This document shows positions 1-9,197 of a stretch of 64,000 bases of DNA, piece after piece. The stretch lies in the NCBI RefSeq assembly GCF_000238335.3, contig NZ_AHCB03000005.1, forward strand, positions 186,001 to 250,000. Direction: 5' to 3'. The stretch is from Pseudoalteromonas marina. GTDB taxonomy: Bacteria; Pseudomonadota; Gammaproteobacteria; Enterobacterales; Alteromonadaceae. Numbering within the stretch: the stretch's first letter is position 1; the number at the start of each line of letters is the position of its first letter. The notes below the pieces were generated by a model. That model searched no databases and was not told the DNA's origin. It was given only the letters and a program-made list of their open reading frames with translations. A program made the translations under genes and the position numbers.

Positions 1-19
1 AGTACTCAGAGGGGTATCG

Positions 20-868
20 ATGGCAATCAGTCTATCAAAACTACTTCAAGGGCAAGTAGTATTTATAATTAACAGATTTCTTAGGTTAATATATTCCGTT
101 CTTGTAGCTGCATTTTTTTATTCAGACGAGCTTTTTTTATCATTTTTTGTGTTAGAAGGGGCTTTACCAATAATCACTTTGCTTTTTGCGTATGTGTATA
201 ATAAGACCAATATATATGTTTCTATAATGTGCTTACTATCGCTTATACCAATGGGTTATGCTTTTTCTTTTTTTATAATCACTTTAATATTTTTAGGCGA
301 AATTATTAGCTCTTTTTATGCTTTTAATTTTGAGAGAAGGGTAAATCAAAAATACGAGCTAGCATTTAACTGTATTTCGTTGTTAGGCTTATCATTAACG
401 TTTGAATTAAGCTTTAAATATTTGTTATATTTTTTGCTTTTCGCAACCTATAGTAGGCTTGTTATTTATATTTATAATTCAAAGTTGGAACTGCCAAAAG
501 TCCCTAGTTACTTTTTTTCAAGCCTTTTTAGGCAGCTAACATCTTTAAATATAAGGTACTTTTTAACCATTTTTAGTGTCGGGCCTCTATTTTTTATTGC
601 TTTTAGGGTTTTAAATCAAATGATTTTATTTGTTTGGTCATACTTAAAAAGCAAAACTGCTTTTGAATGGAGCAAATATTTCAAATGTAGCCCCCCAACT
701 TCTGTAATAGTATCTTCTTTTATTGTTTTTAATGTTGGGTTGCTTGCGCAAGTGTTTGGTTTTATTTTTTTCGATAGCTCAATATTTTTCGGTGTTTATT
801 TGGTTATTGTATTAATTTATTTATCTTATGAGTTAAATAAGGCTAATGAGGTTAATGAAAATGTTTAA
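20..868 (+). CDS. Polytopic membrane protein at the end of a polysaccharide cluster, function unknown
   Basis: The 282-residue protein is almost entirely hydrophobic, with roughly eight or nine likely membrane segments, for example near residues 14-34, 66-104, 115-150, 180-212 and 230-274. The ATG follows a GAGGGG ribosome-binding site by 5 bases, so the start looks real even though it is at the window edge. I do not recognise a family. Its place just before a hexapeptide acyltransferase and a glycosyltransferase suggests a role in surface-glycan export or assembly, such as a short or divergent flippase-like protein, but no diagnostic motif is visible. Base composition is much more AT-rich than the housekeeping genes to the right, as is common in horizontally exchanged glycan clusters. 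Confidence 0.6.
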   Translation: MAISLSKLLQGQVVFIINRFLRLIYSVLVAAFFYSDELFLSFFVLEGALPIITLLFAYVYNKTNIYVSIMCLLSLIPMGYAFSFFIITLIFLGEIISSFYAFNFERRVNQKYELAFNCISLLGLSLTFELSFKYLLYFLLFATYSRLVIYIYNSKLELPKVPSYFFSSLFRQLTSLNIRYFLTIFSVGPLFFIAFRVLNQMILFVWSYLKSKTAFEWSKYFKCSPPTSVIVSSFIVFNVGLLAQVFGFIFFDSSIFFGVYLVIVLIYLSYELNKANEVNENV

Positions 869-1439
869 TAGTTTAAATATGATAATTTCTAGGGTTTGTG
901 GTTTTTTTTTTAAAAACCTATGTTATTTATCAAGTAAGATAAATGTCTCTAGTAGTGCTCAGTTCAGAGGTGTACCTTTGCTGGAGTTGCATAGCGGCGC
1001 CAAGTTGTCATTAGGGGGTAATGTATTAATAAATTCTTCTAATTACGGGTATCATATAAATATGCACTCAAGGACAAAAATAGTACTACACAAGGGAGCT
1101 AATCTAACAATTGGTGAAAACTCAAGGTTGCACGGTGTTAGTTTTCATTCAAGGAGTGAGATTATTGTGGGTTCTAGAGTTCTGATGGCTGCTGGAACTA
1201 TAGTGATTGATAATAATGGCCATTCATCAGTTGCTGAAAATAGATTGAGTGAAGTTGATAAGGCAAGGCCTATTTATATTGGTGATGATGTTTGGTTGGC
1301 AGCAAACGTTGTTGTCACTCCTGGTAGTTATATAGGTAATAATGTAATTGTTTCGGCTAATTCAGTGGTCAAAGGTCATTTAGAAAGTAACTTCATATAT
1401 GCAGGAAATCCTGCTGTAGCTGTTAAAAAATTAAGGTGA
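861..1439 (+). CDS. Hexapeptide-repeat (left-handed beta-helix) acyltransferase
   Basis: This is a WcaF/maa-like O-acetyltransferase of about 192 residues. The C-terminal third has the typical order: GDDVWLAANVVVTPG, then IGNNVIVSANSVV, then YAGNPAVAVKKL, which are left-handed beta-helix turns followed by the usual G-N-P-A tail. Such enzymes acylate sugars of capsules or O-antigens using acetyl-CoA. Three in-frame ATGs lie close together (846, 855, 861). The GAGG at 848-851 is best spaced for 861, which leaves an 8-base overlap with the upstream gene; the longer 846 start is possible. The gene is AT-rich like its neighbours and overlaps the next gene, so the three are probably co-transcribed. 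The sugar acceptor cannot be told from sequence. Confidence 0.85.
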   Translation: MFNSLNMIISRVCGFFFKNLCYLSSKINVSSSAQFRGVPLLELHSGAKLSLGGNVLINSSNYGYHINMHSRTKIVLHKGANLTIGENSRLHGVSFHSRSEIIVGSRVLMAAGTIVIDNNGHSSVAENRLSEVDKARPIYIGDDVWLAANVVVTPGSYIGNNVIVSANSVVKGHLESNFIYAGNPAVAVKKLR

Positions 1440-2323
1440 ATTCGTTGTATATTTTAAATGACAAAGAAAAATTTAATTTAAGATATCGTTCTGAGTTATT
1501 AAAACTTTTTAAATTAAGGGGTATACACTTTGAGTCGTTAGGTTTTTTTGATGGTACTTTAAATTTTATTAAATTATTATTTATCCTATTTTTTACTAAC
1601 AGAATGATTATTAGTTCTAATTTAAAATCTAACACTTTAATAATGTTATTTTTTTGGAAGAGAGCTGGTATTATTGTCAATGGTCTCGGGCGTTACAAAA
1701 AAAATAAGTTGTTCAGACTTTTCTGGTTGCTTTTATTGAATAAAAATAAAAATAAAATATTTACTTTTCAAAATTATCTAGATTATAGGTATTTCAAGTC
1801 TCTTTCTTGTCAGGGTAATATTCATTGGGTTCCAGGTTCTGGTGGGAAGAAAAAAAATATAGGTAATGACAAGAATAAGTTGGTAGTTATATCAAGAGAT
1901 GAAAAAATAAAAAATATCCAAGGTAGTATCTGTAATTTCCTCTCTAAGTGCTCATTTGATTTAGTCATTGTAGGTTGTTCCCACAGTGCTATTAATGAAA
2001 CGGCATTAAAATCTTTCAATCCGTTAGTCACGGGTTACGTAAATCAATCTGATATAATGTCCTTTGGCGGCGCTTTCCTTCAGCCTGCGGGTTATGGGGA
2101 AGGTATCCCTCACACATTAGTTGATGCTATTTCTTCAGGCGTTACTGTTTATATTACAAAACAGCAACTCTTAGAGTTTGGGTTAAATAAGCTGGGTTTC
2201 CGTTATACGTATTACTTAGACTCATGGGTGAAACTAGAGCCCAATAAAGAAAGCATCTATTTACTCAGTACAGAGAAAGTTTCAGCAATTTACTATGATT
2301 ATTTTATAAATAATAGTATATGA
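1436..2323 (+). CDS. GT-B fold glycosyltransferase (group 1/GT4-like)
   Basis: The protein has about 295 residues. Its C-terminal half shows a Rossmann-like strand (LVIVGCSHS) and the donor-binding stretch YGEGIPHTLVDAISSG near residue 220, which matches the G-E-G-x-P-x-x-x-x-E/D-A motif of GT4 glycosyltransferases. The N-terminal acceptor domain is short and divergent. A GTG start at 1436 overlaps the previous stop codon, but AAGGTG at 1433-1438 lies 6 bases before a TTG at 1445, which may be the true start. It probably adds a sugar to the capsule or O-antigen repeat unit made by this cluster. It is the last strongly AT-rich gene of the block. Confidence 0.8.
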   Translation: MNSLYILNDKEKFNLRYRSELLKLFKLRGIHFESLGFFDGTLNFIKLLFILFFTNRMIISSNLKSNTLIMLFFWKRAGIIVNGLGRYKKNKLFRLFWLLLLNKNKNKIFTFQNYLDYRYFKSLSCQGNIHWVPGSGGKKKNIGNDKNKLVVISRDEKIKNIQGSICNFLSKCSFDLVIVGCSHSAINETALKSFNPLVTGYVNQSDIMSFGGAFLQPAGYGEGIPHTLVDAISSGVTVYITKQQLLEFGLNKLGFRYTYYLDSWVKLEPNKESIYLLSTEKVSAIYYDYFINNSI

Positions 2324-2356
2324 GCCAATTTGAATGATAAAAATTAAGGATGAAAT

Positions 2357-3523
2357 ATGAAAATCGCAGTTGTTGGAACTGGCTACGTAGGCCTTTCAAA
2401 CGCTATGCTGTTATCGCAATATAACGAAGTAGTAGCACTTGATATTGACGAGCAAAAAATAGCACTATTAAATAACAAGCAGTCGCCAATTGTTGACACT
2501 GAAATTAGTGAATTTTTATTACGTAGTGACTTAAACTTTACAGCCACTACCGATAAAGTAGCTGCTTATAAAAATGCTGATTATGTAATTATAGCCACGC
2601 CAACCGACTACGATGTTGAAAACAATTACTTTAATACCAGCTCGGTTGAAGCCGTGATTAAAGATGCTATGGCGCATAACCCAAATGCGGTAATGGTTAT
2701 TAAGTCGACCATTCCGGTTGGGTTTACTGCCGATATTAAAAAGCAATTAGGTGCTGAAAACTTAATTTTTTCGCCAGAGTTTTTACGTGAAGGCAAAGCG
2801 CTTTACGATAACTTGCACCCTTCACGCATTGTTGTAGGCGAGCAAAGCGAACGCGCCACTATTTTTGCTAACTTACTTAAGCAAGGTGCTATTAAGCAAG
2901 ATGTTGAAGTATTATTTACTGACTCAACAGAAGCTGAAGCTATTAAGTTATTTTCTAACACTTACTTAGCTATGCGCGTAGCGTACTTTAATGAGCTTGA
3001 TAGCTACGCAGAGGCACACGGTTTAAACAGCAAGCAAATTATACAAGGTGTGGGGTTAGACCCTCGAATTGGCAGCCATTATAACAACCCATCGTTCGGG
3101 TATGGTGGCTACTGTTTACCAAAAGATACCAAGCAACTGCGTGCTAACTACCAAGACGTACCAAATAATATTATTGGCGCAATTGTAGATGCAAACACGA
3201 CACGTAAAGACTTTATTGCCGATTCAATTATTAAGCGAAACCCTAAAGTGGTAGGCGTTTACCGTTTAGTAATGAAAACAGGCTCAGATAATTTTAGAGC
3301 CTCTGCTATTCAAGGTATTATGAAGCGTATTAAAGCTAAGGGTATTGAGGTGGTTGTTTATGAGCCAGTTCTTGAAGAAAACGAATTTTACCATTCACGC
3401 GTAATAAAAGACTTAAACGAGTTTAAGCAGATATCTGACGTTGTGGTTTCTAACCGTATGGTTGAAGAGCTAAGCGATATTGCAGATAAAGTATATACAC
3501 GTGATTTATTTGGTAGTGATTGA
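2357..3523 (+). CDS. ugd: UDP-glucose 6-dehydrogenase
   Basis: This cytosolic enzyme oxidises UDP-glucose to UDP-glucuronate with NAD+, supplying acidic sugar for capsule or O-antigen. The N-terminus has the dinucleotide fold motif [11 protein letters not shown], a middle region has [19 protein letters not shown], and the catalytic cysteine lies in [11 protein letters not shown] (about Cys253). The 388-residue length fits the short bacterial Ugd class. The start is preceded by AAGGATGAAAT. The following genes (4-epimerase, galU) complete a UDP-sugar set: GalU makes UDP-glucose, Ugd oxidises it and the epimerase converts UDP-GlcA to UDP-GalA. Codon use is typical of the chromosome, unlike the genes to its left. 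Confidence 0.95.
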   Translation: MKIAVVGTGYVGLSNAMLLSQYNEVVALDIDEQKIALLNNKQSPIVDTEISEFLLRSDLNFTATTDKVAAYKNADYVIIATPTDYDVENNYFNTSSVEAVIKDAMAHNPNAVMVIKSTIPVGFTADIKKQLGAENLIFSPEFLREGKALYDNLHPSRIVVGEQSERATIFANLLKQGAIKQDVEVLFTDSTEAEAIKLFSNTYLAMRVAYFNELDSYAEAHGLNSKQIIQGVGLDPRIGSHYNNPSFGYGGYCLPKDTKQLRANYQDVPNNIIGAIVDANTTRKDFIADSIIKRNPKVVGVYRLVMKTGSDNFRASAIQGIMKRIKAKGIEVVVYEPVLEENEFYHSRVIKDLNEFKQISDVVVSNRMVEELSDIADKVYTRDLFGSD

Positions 3524-3533
3524 TTGGATAATA

Positions 3534-3582
3534 GGTTAAAGGCTTGAGATTAAAGACCGAAGGTTAAAGACTTAAGGTTAAT
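3534..3582. repeat. Degenerate heptamer array H1
   Basis: Seven consecutive 7-base units can be aligned. GGTTAAA-like units (3534, 3548, 3562, 3576) alternate with GGCTTGA/GACCGAA/GACTTAA units, so the stretch has a clear 14-base period built from 7-base halves. It begins 10 bases after the ugd stop codon and lies just before the broken four-helix-bundle gene. It looks like a decayed member of the heptamer family described for other intergenic regions of this window. Confidence 0.6.
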
Positions 3583-3599
3583 TTATAGTAGGGGGCGTT

Positions 3600-4014
3600 G
3601 TGCAATTTGAAGATTTAAACGTTTAGCAACGCTCTGCTGACTTAGCTTGTGAAGTTTTTATTTATTTTAAGACTAGTAAGCAATTTGGGCTAAAAGATCA
3701 AATTACACGATCTGCATTATCAATTTCATCAAATATTGCTGACAAAATTGCAGGAGCAAATTTTGAACGCACTTGTGCTGCCTCGTAGAGGTGAGATGAT
3801 GGGATTCATCGAATAACGTTATGAAAGGAAAATTGCTAAAGACTATTGTCGTTTTCTCTCTTACTCTAAAGGTAGCTGTGGAGAGCTTCGTTCACAGTTA
3901 TATATTGCTTTAAAAATTGGTGAGGTTGATACAAAAACAGCAGAAATTTGGATAGAAGCGACTAGGCAGTTATCAAAAATGATATCTTCCTTAATGAAAA
4001 CGATTGAAACTTAG
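3600..4014 (+). pseudogene. Broken four-helix-bundle protein gene (S23/IVS-encoded family)
   Basis: Conceptual translation from GTG 3600 gives a relative of the intact gene at 10412-10756: QFEDLNV, then QRSADL, KDQITRSALSISSNIAD, and after a break KDYCRFLSYSKGSCGELRSQLYIALKIG. Two lesions are visible. Codon 9 is TAG (3624-3626) where the paralogue has the family's TGG (Trp9). An 85-base insertion (3752-3836) lies between two copies of AAAATTGC (3744-3751 and 3829-3836). Removing one copy plus the intervening DNA restores the downstream frame exactly. The product would belong to the TIGR02436/S23-like four-helix-bundle family, whose function is mostly unknown. It is flanked by heptamer arrays H1 and H2. 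Confidence 0.85.
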
Positions 4015-4030
4015 GGTTAGGCTTTTAGTC

Positions 4031-4081
4031 TTCAACTTTCAACTTTCAACTTTCAACTTTCAACTTTCAACTTTCAACTTT
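4031..4081. repeat. Heptamer tandem array H2 (TTCAACT)
   Basis: About 7.3 perfect head-to-tail copies of the 7-base unit TTCAACT. The array follows the four-helix-bundle pseudogene by 16 bases and ends 23 bases before the ATG of the epimerase gene, so it occupies that gene's immediate upstream region. Copy-number change by slippage would alter spacing there in 7-base steps. Confidence 0.95.
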
Positions 4082-4104
4082 ATCAGTTTAAAGATTAGGA
4101 AATT

Positions 4105-5109
4105 ATGAAATATTTAGTTACAGGTGCTGCAGGTTTTATTGGTGCAGCAACGTGTCAAAAATTATTGGCTGCTGGCCATGTTGTTATAGGTATAGACAAC
4201 CTAAACGATTATTACGATGTAAGTTTAAAGCTTGCACGCTTAGCGCAGTTTGAAAACCACGAAAACTTTACGTTTATTAAGCTTGATATAAGCGAACGTG
4301 AAACAATGAGTGAGTTATTTGCAGCTCAGCAGTTTGATAAAGTAATACATTTAGCTGCGCAAGCGGGTGTGCGATATTCAATAGAAAACCCAGACGCCTA
4401 TGCCGACTCGAACTTAGTAGGGCACTTAAATGTGCTTGAAGGGTGTAGACATAACAAAGTTAAGCACCTTGTTTATGCATCATCTAGCTCTGTTTATGGC
4501 CTAAACGAAAAAACACCATTTGAAACAACCGACAGTGTTGACCACCCGGTATCGTTTTATGCGGCAACTAAAAAAGCAAATGAGCTAATGGCACATAGCT
4601 ATTCGCATTTATATAGTTTACCTACCACAGGCTTACGCTTTTTTACGGTTTATGGACCATGGGGTCGCCCAGATATGGCACCGTATATTTTTACTAAAAA
4701 AATACTCGACGGCGATACCATTGATATAAACAACAATGGTGATATGTGGCGTGACTTTACTTATATTGACGACATTGTTGAAGGTGTTGTACGCGCTGCC
4801 GATGTTATACCTACAGTTAACCCAAGCTGGCGAGTAGAAAACGGCTCGCCTGCTACAAGCTCAGCTCCTTATGCGGTTTATAATATAGGCCACGGTAGCC
4901 CAATAAACCTAATGAAGTTTATTGAAGCCATTGAAGCTGAGCTTGGTACTGAGGCAAATAAAAATTTCCGCGAAATGCAGGCGGGTGATGTTTATAAAAC
5001 CTACGCTGATACGCAAGACCTGTTTAATGCGACGAACTATAAAGCTCAAGTTGGTGTTGAGCAAGGCGTTAGCGAGTTAATTAAATGGTATAAAGACTTT
5101 TATAAATAA
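4105..5109 (+). CDS. UDP-glucuronate 4-epimerase-like NAD-dependent epimerase
   Basis: This is an extended short-chain dehydrogenase/reductase of 334 residues. It has the nucleotide-binding GAAGFIG at residues 7-13, the conserved NLNDYYDVSLK stretch typical of UDP-GlcA epimerases, a catalytic YAATK (Tyr about 152) and the substrate-loop motif RFFTVYGPWGRPDMA. It should interconvert UDP-glucuronate and UDP-galacturonate for surface polysaccharide. The TTAGGAAATT before the ATG is a reasonable ribosome-binding site. It lies between ugd and galU but is separated from both by repeat-bearing spacers, so it may have its own promoter near array H2. A general dTDP-glucose dehydratase role is less likely because the D-Y-Y-D signature is specific. 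Confidence 0.9.
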   Translation: MKYLVTGAAGFIGAATCQKLLAAGHVVIGIDNLNDYYDVSLKLARLAQFENHENFTFIKLDISERETMSELFAAQQFDKVIHLAAQAGVRYSIENPDAYADSNLVGHLNVLEGCRHNKVKHLVYASSSSVYGLNEKTPFETTDSVDHPVSFYAATKKANELMAHSYSHLYSLPTTGLRFFTVYGPWGRPDMAPYIFTKKILDGDTIDINNNGDMWRDFTYIDDIVEGVVRAADVIPTVNPSWRVENGSPATSSAPYAVYNIGHGSPINLMKFIEAIEAELGTEANKNFREMQAGDVYKTYADTQDLFNATNYKAQVGVEQGVSELIKWYKDFYK

Positions 5110-5118
5110 GCTTTATTA

Positions 5119-5148
5119 AAAGCACAGCCTTTAAAAAAACTGTGCTTT
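5119..5148 (+). terminator. Hairpin terminator after the epimerase gene
   Basis: AAGCACAG and CTGTGCTT form a stem around an A-rich loop, followed by a short T-run. It lies 10 bases after the stop codon and 6 bases before heptamer array H3. Confidence 0.7.
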
Positions 5149-5154
5149 AATTAC

Positions 5155-5238
5155 CTGACAACTGACAACTGACAACTGACAACTGACAACTGACAACTGA
5201 CAACTGACAACTGGCAACTGACAACTGACAACTGACAA
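5155..5238. repeat. Heptamer tandem array H3 (CTGACAA x12)
   Basis: Exactly twelve head-to-tail copies of CTGACAA, one carrying a single change (CTGGCAA). The array sits between a terminator hairpin and the galU leader. The same unit recurs in arrays H5 and H6. Confidence 0.97.
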
Positions 5239-5316
5239 TGTGTTTTTTATTCATCTTCTATCTACATTTAATCTGTTAGTTTAAAAATAATTAATTTAAA
5301 AAATAAAGGACTACCC

Positions 5317-6237
5317 ATGAAAGCTGTAATTCCTGTTGCTGGCCTTGGCACGCGTATGCTACCAATGACTAAAGCAATCCCTAAAGAAATGCTCCCTATA
5401 GTTGATAAGCCACTTATTCAGTACATTGTTAACGAGTGTGTTGCTGCAGGCATTAAAGAAATTGTGTTAGTTACCCATAGCTCTAAAAATGCGATAGAAA
5501 ACCACTTTGATACCAGCTACGAGCTTGAAGCAACGCTTGAAAAACGCGTTAAACGCACACTACTTGAAGAAGTGCGCTCTATTTGCCCAAGTGACGTAAC
5601 CATTATGCACGTTCGCCAAGGTGAGGCTAAAGGGTTAGGCCACGCTATTTTATGTGCAAAGCCTATTGTAGGGAATGACGATTTTGTAGTTGTATTGCCA
5701 GACGTAATACTTGATGCGTACACGGCTAACCAAAAAACAGAAAACCTAGCCGCTATGATCGCACGTTTTAATGAGACGGCAGCAAGCCAAATAATGCTTG
5801 AGCCTGTCGCTATGGATGACGTAAGTAAATACGGTATTGCCGATATTAATGGTGTGCAATTAGTTGCTGGTGAGAGCGCTAAAATTAAAACTATGGTTGA
5901 AAAGCCAGAGGTTGATGCTGCGCCGTCAAACCTTGCTGTAGTTGGCCGTTATGTATTGAGTAAAAATATTTGGCCATTACTTGCTAAAACTCCAGTAGGG
6001 GCGGGTGGCGAAATACAATTAACCGACTCTATTGATGCGTTAATGGCGCAAGAAACGGTTGAGGCATTTCATATGAGTGGCCGCGCACATGATTGTGGTG
6101 ATAAGCTTGGTTATTTAAAGGCGATTGTTGAATACGGTATGCGCGATGAAAAGCTGGGTAAAGAATTTGCACAGCATTTAAACACATTGGTTAATGGTGA
6201 AAATGCACCAACATTAAACAATGTGGTTAATTTGTAA
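5317..6237 (+). CDS. galU: UTP--glucose-1-phosphate uridylyltransferase
   Basis: This enzyme makes UDP-glucose from UTP and glucose-1-phosphate, the precursor for Ugd and GalE products encoded in this window. The nucleotidyltransferase signature [17 protein letters not shown] is at residues 9-25, followed by [14 protein letters not shown], a VVLPDV metal-binding strand and [10 protein letters not shown]. The 306-residue length is close to the family norm. AAAGGA precedes the ATG. A strong terminator follows at 6268-6296, so galU ends its transcription unit; the spacer before it holds heptamer array H3. Confidence 0.96.
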   Translation: MKAVIPVAGLGTRMLPMTKAIPKEMLPIVDKPLIQYIVNECVAAGIKEIVLVTHSSKNAIENHFDTSYELEATLEKRVKRTLLEEVRSICPSDVTIMHVRQGEAKGLGHAILCAKPIVGNDDFVVVLPDVILDAYTANQKTENLAAMIARFNETAASQIMLEPVAMDDVSKYGIADINGVQLVAGESAKIKTMVEKPEVDAAPSNLAVVGRYVLSKNIWPLLAKTPVGAGGEIQLTDSIDALMAQETVEAFHMSGRAHDCGDKLGYLKAIVEYGMRDEKLGKEFAQHLNTLVNGENAPTLNNVVNL

Positions 6238-6267
6238 TAAACAATTTGGCTAATTTTAAAATTATGA

Positions 6268-6296
6268 AACCGTGTTTAGTTTAAACACGGTTTTTT
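6268..6296 (+). terminator. Rho-independent terminator after galU
   Basis: ACCGTGTTT pairs with AAACACGGT across a short loop and is followed by six T residues, about 30 bases after the galU stop codon. Confidence 0.92.
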
Positions 6297-6350
6297 GTTT
6301 TTTAGGCAAGCTTAGTATTTGGCTGATAAAGTGAATAAGACATTGTTTTC

Positions 6351-7406
6351 ACTGCAGAGAAGACAAAGAGCAGTGCAGGAGAAGATACTAAAAAATAGTA
6401 TGTTTCCTCAGTGTAGCGCGCAGCGCCGCGGTGCCCTCGGTGGTAATTATTTTAGAGTTATTTCCACGTAGGCGTGAAGCTTGCTCACGCAAAAGGTTGT
6501 TAATGTGACTATGTATAAATTAAACGCGCCAGCAAGCAAGGCGCCTACAAAAACTGGTCGTGGTGTTCTAGGTGGTAGAAATTGTCTTGCGGTTAAATTT
6601 TTACCTAAATGATAAAGTGAATAAAACATTATTATCACCACAGAGAAGATAAGGAGCAGTGCAGGAGAAGTCATTTAAAAACCAATGCATTGTATTACGC
6701 TCTTCTCTATTTAGCGCGTAGCACCACAGTGCGCTCGGTGGTAGAAATTGTTTTATGGTTAAGCTTTGTTCTTGATTTATAAAGTAAATAAAACATTATT
6801 ATCACCACAGAGAAGACAAGGAGCAGTGCAGGAGAAGGTACTAGAAGATAGTATGTTTCCTCAGTGTAGCGCGAAGCGCCTCAGTGCCCTCGGTGGTAGA
6901 AATTGTTTTATGGTTAAGCTTTATACTTGATTTATAAAGTAAATAAAACATTATTATCACCACAGAGAAGACAAGGAGCAGTGCAGGAGAAGATAGTATA
7001 TTTCTTCTGTGTAGCGCGCAGCGCCTCGGAGCACTCGGTGGTAGAAATTGTTTTATGGTTAAGCTTTGTACTTGATTTATAAAGTAAATAAAACATTATT
7101 ATCACCACAGAGAAGACAAGGAGCAGTGCAGGAGAAGATAGTATATTTCCTCTGTGTAGCGCGCAGCGCCTCGGTGCCCTCGGTGGTAGAAATTGTTTTT
7201 TAGGCAAGCTTTGTATTTGGCTGATAAAGTGAATAAACACTATTATCACCACTGAGAAGTAAAGGAGAAGATACTAAAAAATAGTATATTTCCTCAGTGT
7301 AGCGCGCAGTACTTCGGTGTGCTCAGCGGTAATTACATCCTTAAATGTAGGCGTGAAGCTTGCTCACGCGAAAATTGCTAAACGCGTTAGCAAGCAAAGC
7401 GCCTAC
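6351..7406 (+). repeat. Composite intergenic repeat cluster 1 (A1-B1, A2-A5, A6-B2)
   Basis: No gene is evident in 6238-7506. The region holds six copies of element A on the plus strand, about 84-106 bases each: 6351-6444, 6637-6742, 6804-6897, 6959-7042, 7104-7187 and 7248-7330. They begin ACCACAGAGAAG and end CTCGGTGGT (near-inverted ends) and are spaced 144-167 bases apart. Element B occurs at 6468-6548 and 7347-7406, beginning GTAGGCGTGAAGC and ending GCGCCTAC. A1 and A6 are each followed by a linker starting TAATTA and then by B. Minus-strand open frames here (6447-6674, 6932-7252) are translations of the repeats and not genes. Confidence 0.9.
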
Positions 7407-7506
7407 AAAAACAAGCTTGAATACTCTGGTGGTATTTAGTGACGTTTAGTTTTGGATAGGTATTATATCGCCTTTGAAAGCGCGAAATAAATTCGCGCTT
7501 TCAAAT

Positions 7507-8952
7507 TTAAAAGCTAGCTGAGAGGGCGATTCTCGAAAATGCTTCGCCATACACATCTTTACCTAGGTAAAGCTCAGCGCCTACGCTTTTAGCACCCCAA
7601 ACAGGTTTGTTTAATTTACGCGTATAGGCTGTTTGGAGTTCATAACTGGTTTCGTAACCATCACGTTTGTTTGTAAGGCTACGTAACGTTGTATTTAAGC
7701 CTTCTTTAACGCTAAGTTGCCAATGCCAGTTAATACTCATCGATTTAGCTGGGGTATAGTCTGTATAGTCGTGCTCATCACCTCCCCAGTGGCCAATAAC
7801 ATTACCGGAATTACGATTTCCATCTGAGTAAAGACTGTTTTTATACCAGCCGCCTTGCCAGTTACTATGTTCAAAACGTAAGCTGTGGTTACTTGCAACA
7901 AAAGGTAAATATATTCCAAAACTATATGCGTTATTACGTGAGCCGCCACCAAGTGTATCTTCAAGGGCTATTTCACCATAAAATTCGTAGGGTAAATCAA
8001 ATAGGCTATTGTTATATTCAAAAGTGATTGAGCCTAACTGATCACCTAATTCATACTGGTCATCTAAGTTTTTTGCCTCAGTACTGGAAACATTATCTTT
8101 GGTACCAGGTGTAAAAAAACCTTCGGCAAAGTCTTTAAATGTAACCTTGCGCGGCCCACCACCAAATTGCATTAAACGGCTTAGCCCAATAGTTAAATTA
8201 TCTGTTGCCGCAAAGCTAATATGCAAGCCGTATAAATAAGGTTTACCAGGTTCAAATACCTTTTCAATTGCTGCATTCTTATTCGTTTTTAAAATTCCAC
8301 GCTGCTCGGTCATTTTACTAATAAACATATCGTATCGAATATTAAAGCTGGTTATTGGTTCAACATTACTTATGGTAATTGACGGTGTTGTTTTAGCGTG
8401 TGTACTTAATAGCATGGCGCTGTCGTTAAAAGGTGAATACCAGTGTTCACGGTAGCCTATATCGAGTTGGGCGTATTTATAACCTAGGTAAATAAAGCTT
8501 TGTGTTGGAAGTATTTCGTCTTCGTTTGCAATGCCTGCCACACTTACACCAAAGTAACGGCCAAAGTTAGCGTAAGCGCCACCTTCAACAATTAAGTTGG
8601 TTTTAGTAGTTTGCCCACGTTGGTTTGGCAGTGTTTTGTTTTTTGTACCGGCAGCAAGGGTTGCTTTAGCAAATGTGCCTGCATCGCTTTGAATGTACGG
8701 GCTTATTTGGTACGACAGGGTTTGGTAAAGCTCTGGGTAACTATGCCTTATGGTTTGTAGTACGTTATATATGTCGTGCGCTTTATAAGGCTTGCTCATA
8801 ATGTGCGTATTTTTACTTACTGCTAAAAGGCGCGCTACATTATGCTCTAACTCTGGTGCTTGGTTTAAAGGTAAATAGGGCGATACGCCTCCTTTAGCTA
8901 AAGCGTTTGTACTTAATGCTAATGCGATAAGTAACGATATTTTTTTGAGCAT
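7507..8952 (-). CDS. Capsule assembly Wzi-family outer-membrane protein
   Basis: The 481-residue protein starts with a clear signal peptide (MLKKISLLIALALSTNALAKG), then a helical N-terminal region (PYLPLNQAPELEHNVARL) and a C-terminal beta-barrel with many alternating aromatic strands ending in a terminal Phe. This is the layout of Wzi, the outer-membrane lectin that helps anchor capsule to the cell surface. The ATG at 8952 has ACGGA upstream; a longer start at 8970 would add six residues before the signal peptide and is less likely. The gene stands alone, bracketed on both sides by clusters of the same composite repeat in the same orientation. It is presumably tied to the nearby glycan and UDP-sugar genes. 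Confidence 0.85.
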   Translation of the reverse strand: MLKKISLLIALALSTNALAKGGVSPYLPLNQAPELEHNVARLLAVSKNTHIMSKPYKAHDIYNVLQTIRHSYPELYQTLSYQISPYIQSDAGTFAKATLAAGTKNKTLPNQRGQTTKTNLIVEGGAYANFGRYFGVSVAGIANEDEILPTQSFIYLGYKYAQLDIGYREHWYSPFNDSAMLLSTHAKTTPSITISNVEPITSFNIRYDMFISKMTEQRGILKTNKNAAIEKVFEPGKPYLYGLHISFAATDNLTIGLSRLMQFGGGPRKVTFKDFAEGFFTPGTKDNVSSTEAKNLDDQYELGDQLGSITFEYNNSLFDLPYEFYGEIALEDTLGGGSRNNAYSFGIYLPFVASNHSLRFEHSNWQGGWYKNSLYSDGNRNSGNVIGHWGGDEHDYTDYTPAKSMSINWHWQLSVKEGLNTTLRSLTNKRDGYETSYELQTAYTRKLNKPVWGAKSVGAELYLGKDVYGEAFSRIALSASF

Positions 8953-9197
8953 AATTATTCCGTTAGCCAATTTTTATAGTAAGTAAATACGTTAATGCGA
9001 GGTTAGCAATAAATACGTTAGTAAGAAAGAAAAAAGCGTTTATAGGCAGTGGTTTTAAGTTGCTAGTTATAAGGTTGAAGTTTCTAGGTATTAGATGGCA
9101 GTTACAGATGTTAGTTTTCCGTTTGAGTTGGCGGCAGTTATCAGAATAGCCATTAAGGTTTGTAATGATGAGCGTTATTTACAAAAGTGACTTATTC

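Noticed and set aside
3600..4014. Programmed recoding (amber readthrough) of the four-helix-bundle gene
   Set aside because: The gene also carries a frame-disrupting 85-base insertion with two further in-frame stops, so simple decay is the better explanation.
6447..7252. Minus-strand open frames of 75 and 106 codons
   Set aside because: They are translations of the repeated element A copies and repeat the same peptide pattern; there is no ribosome-binding site or family resemblance.
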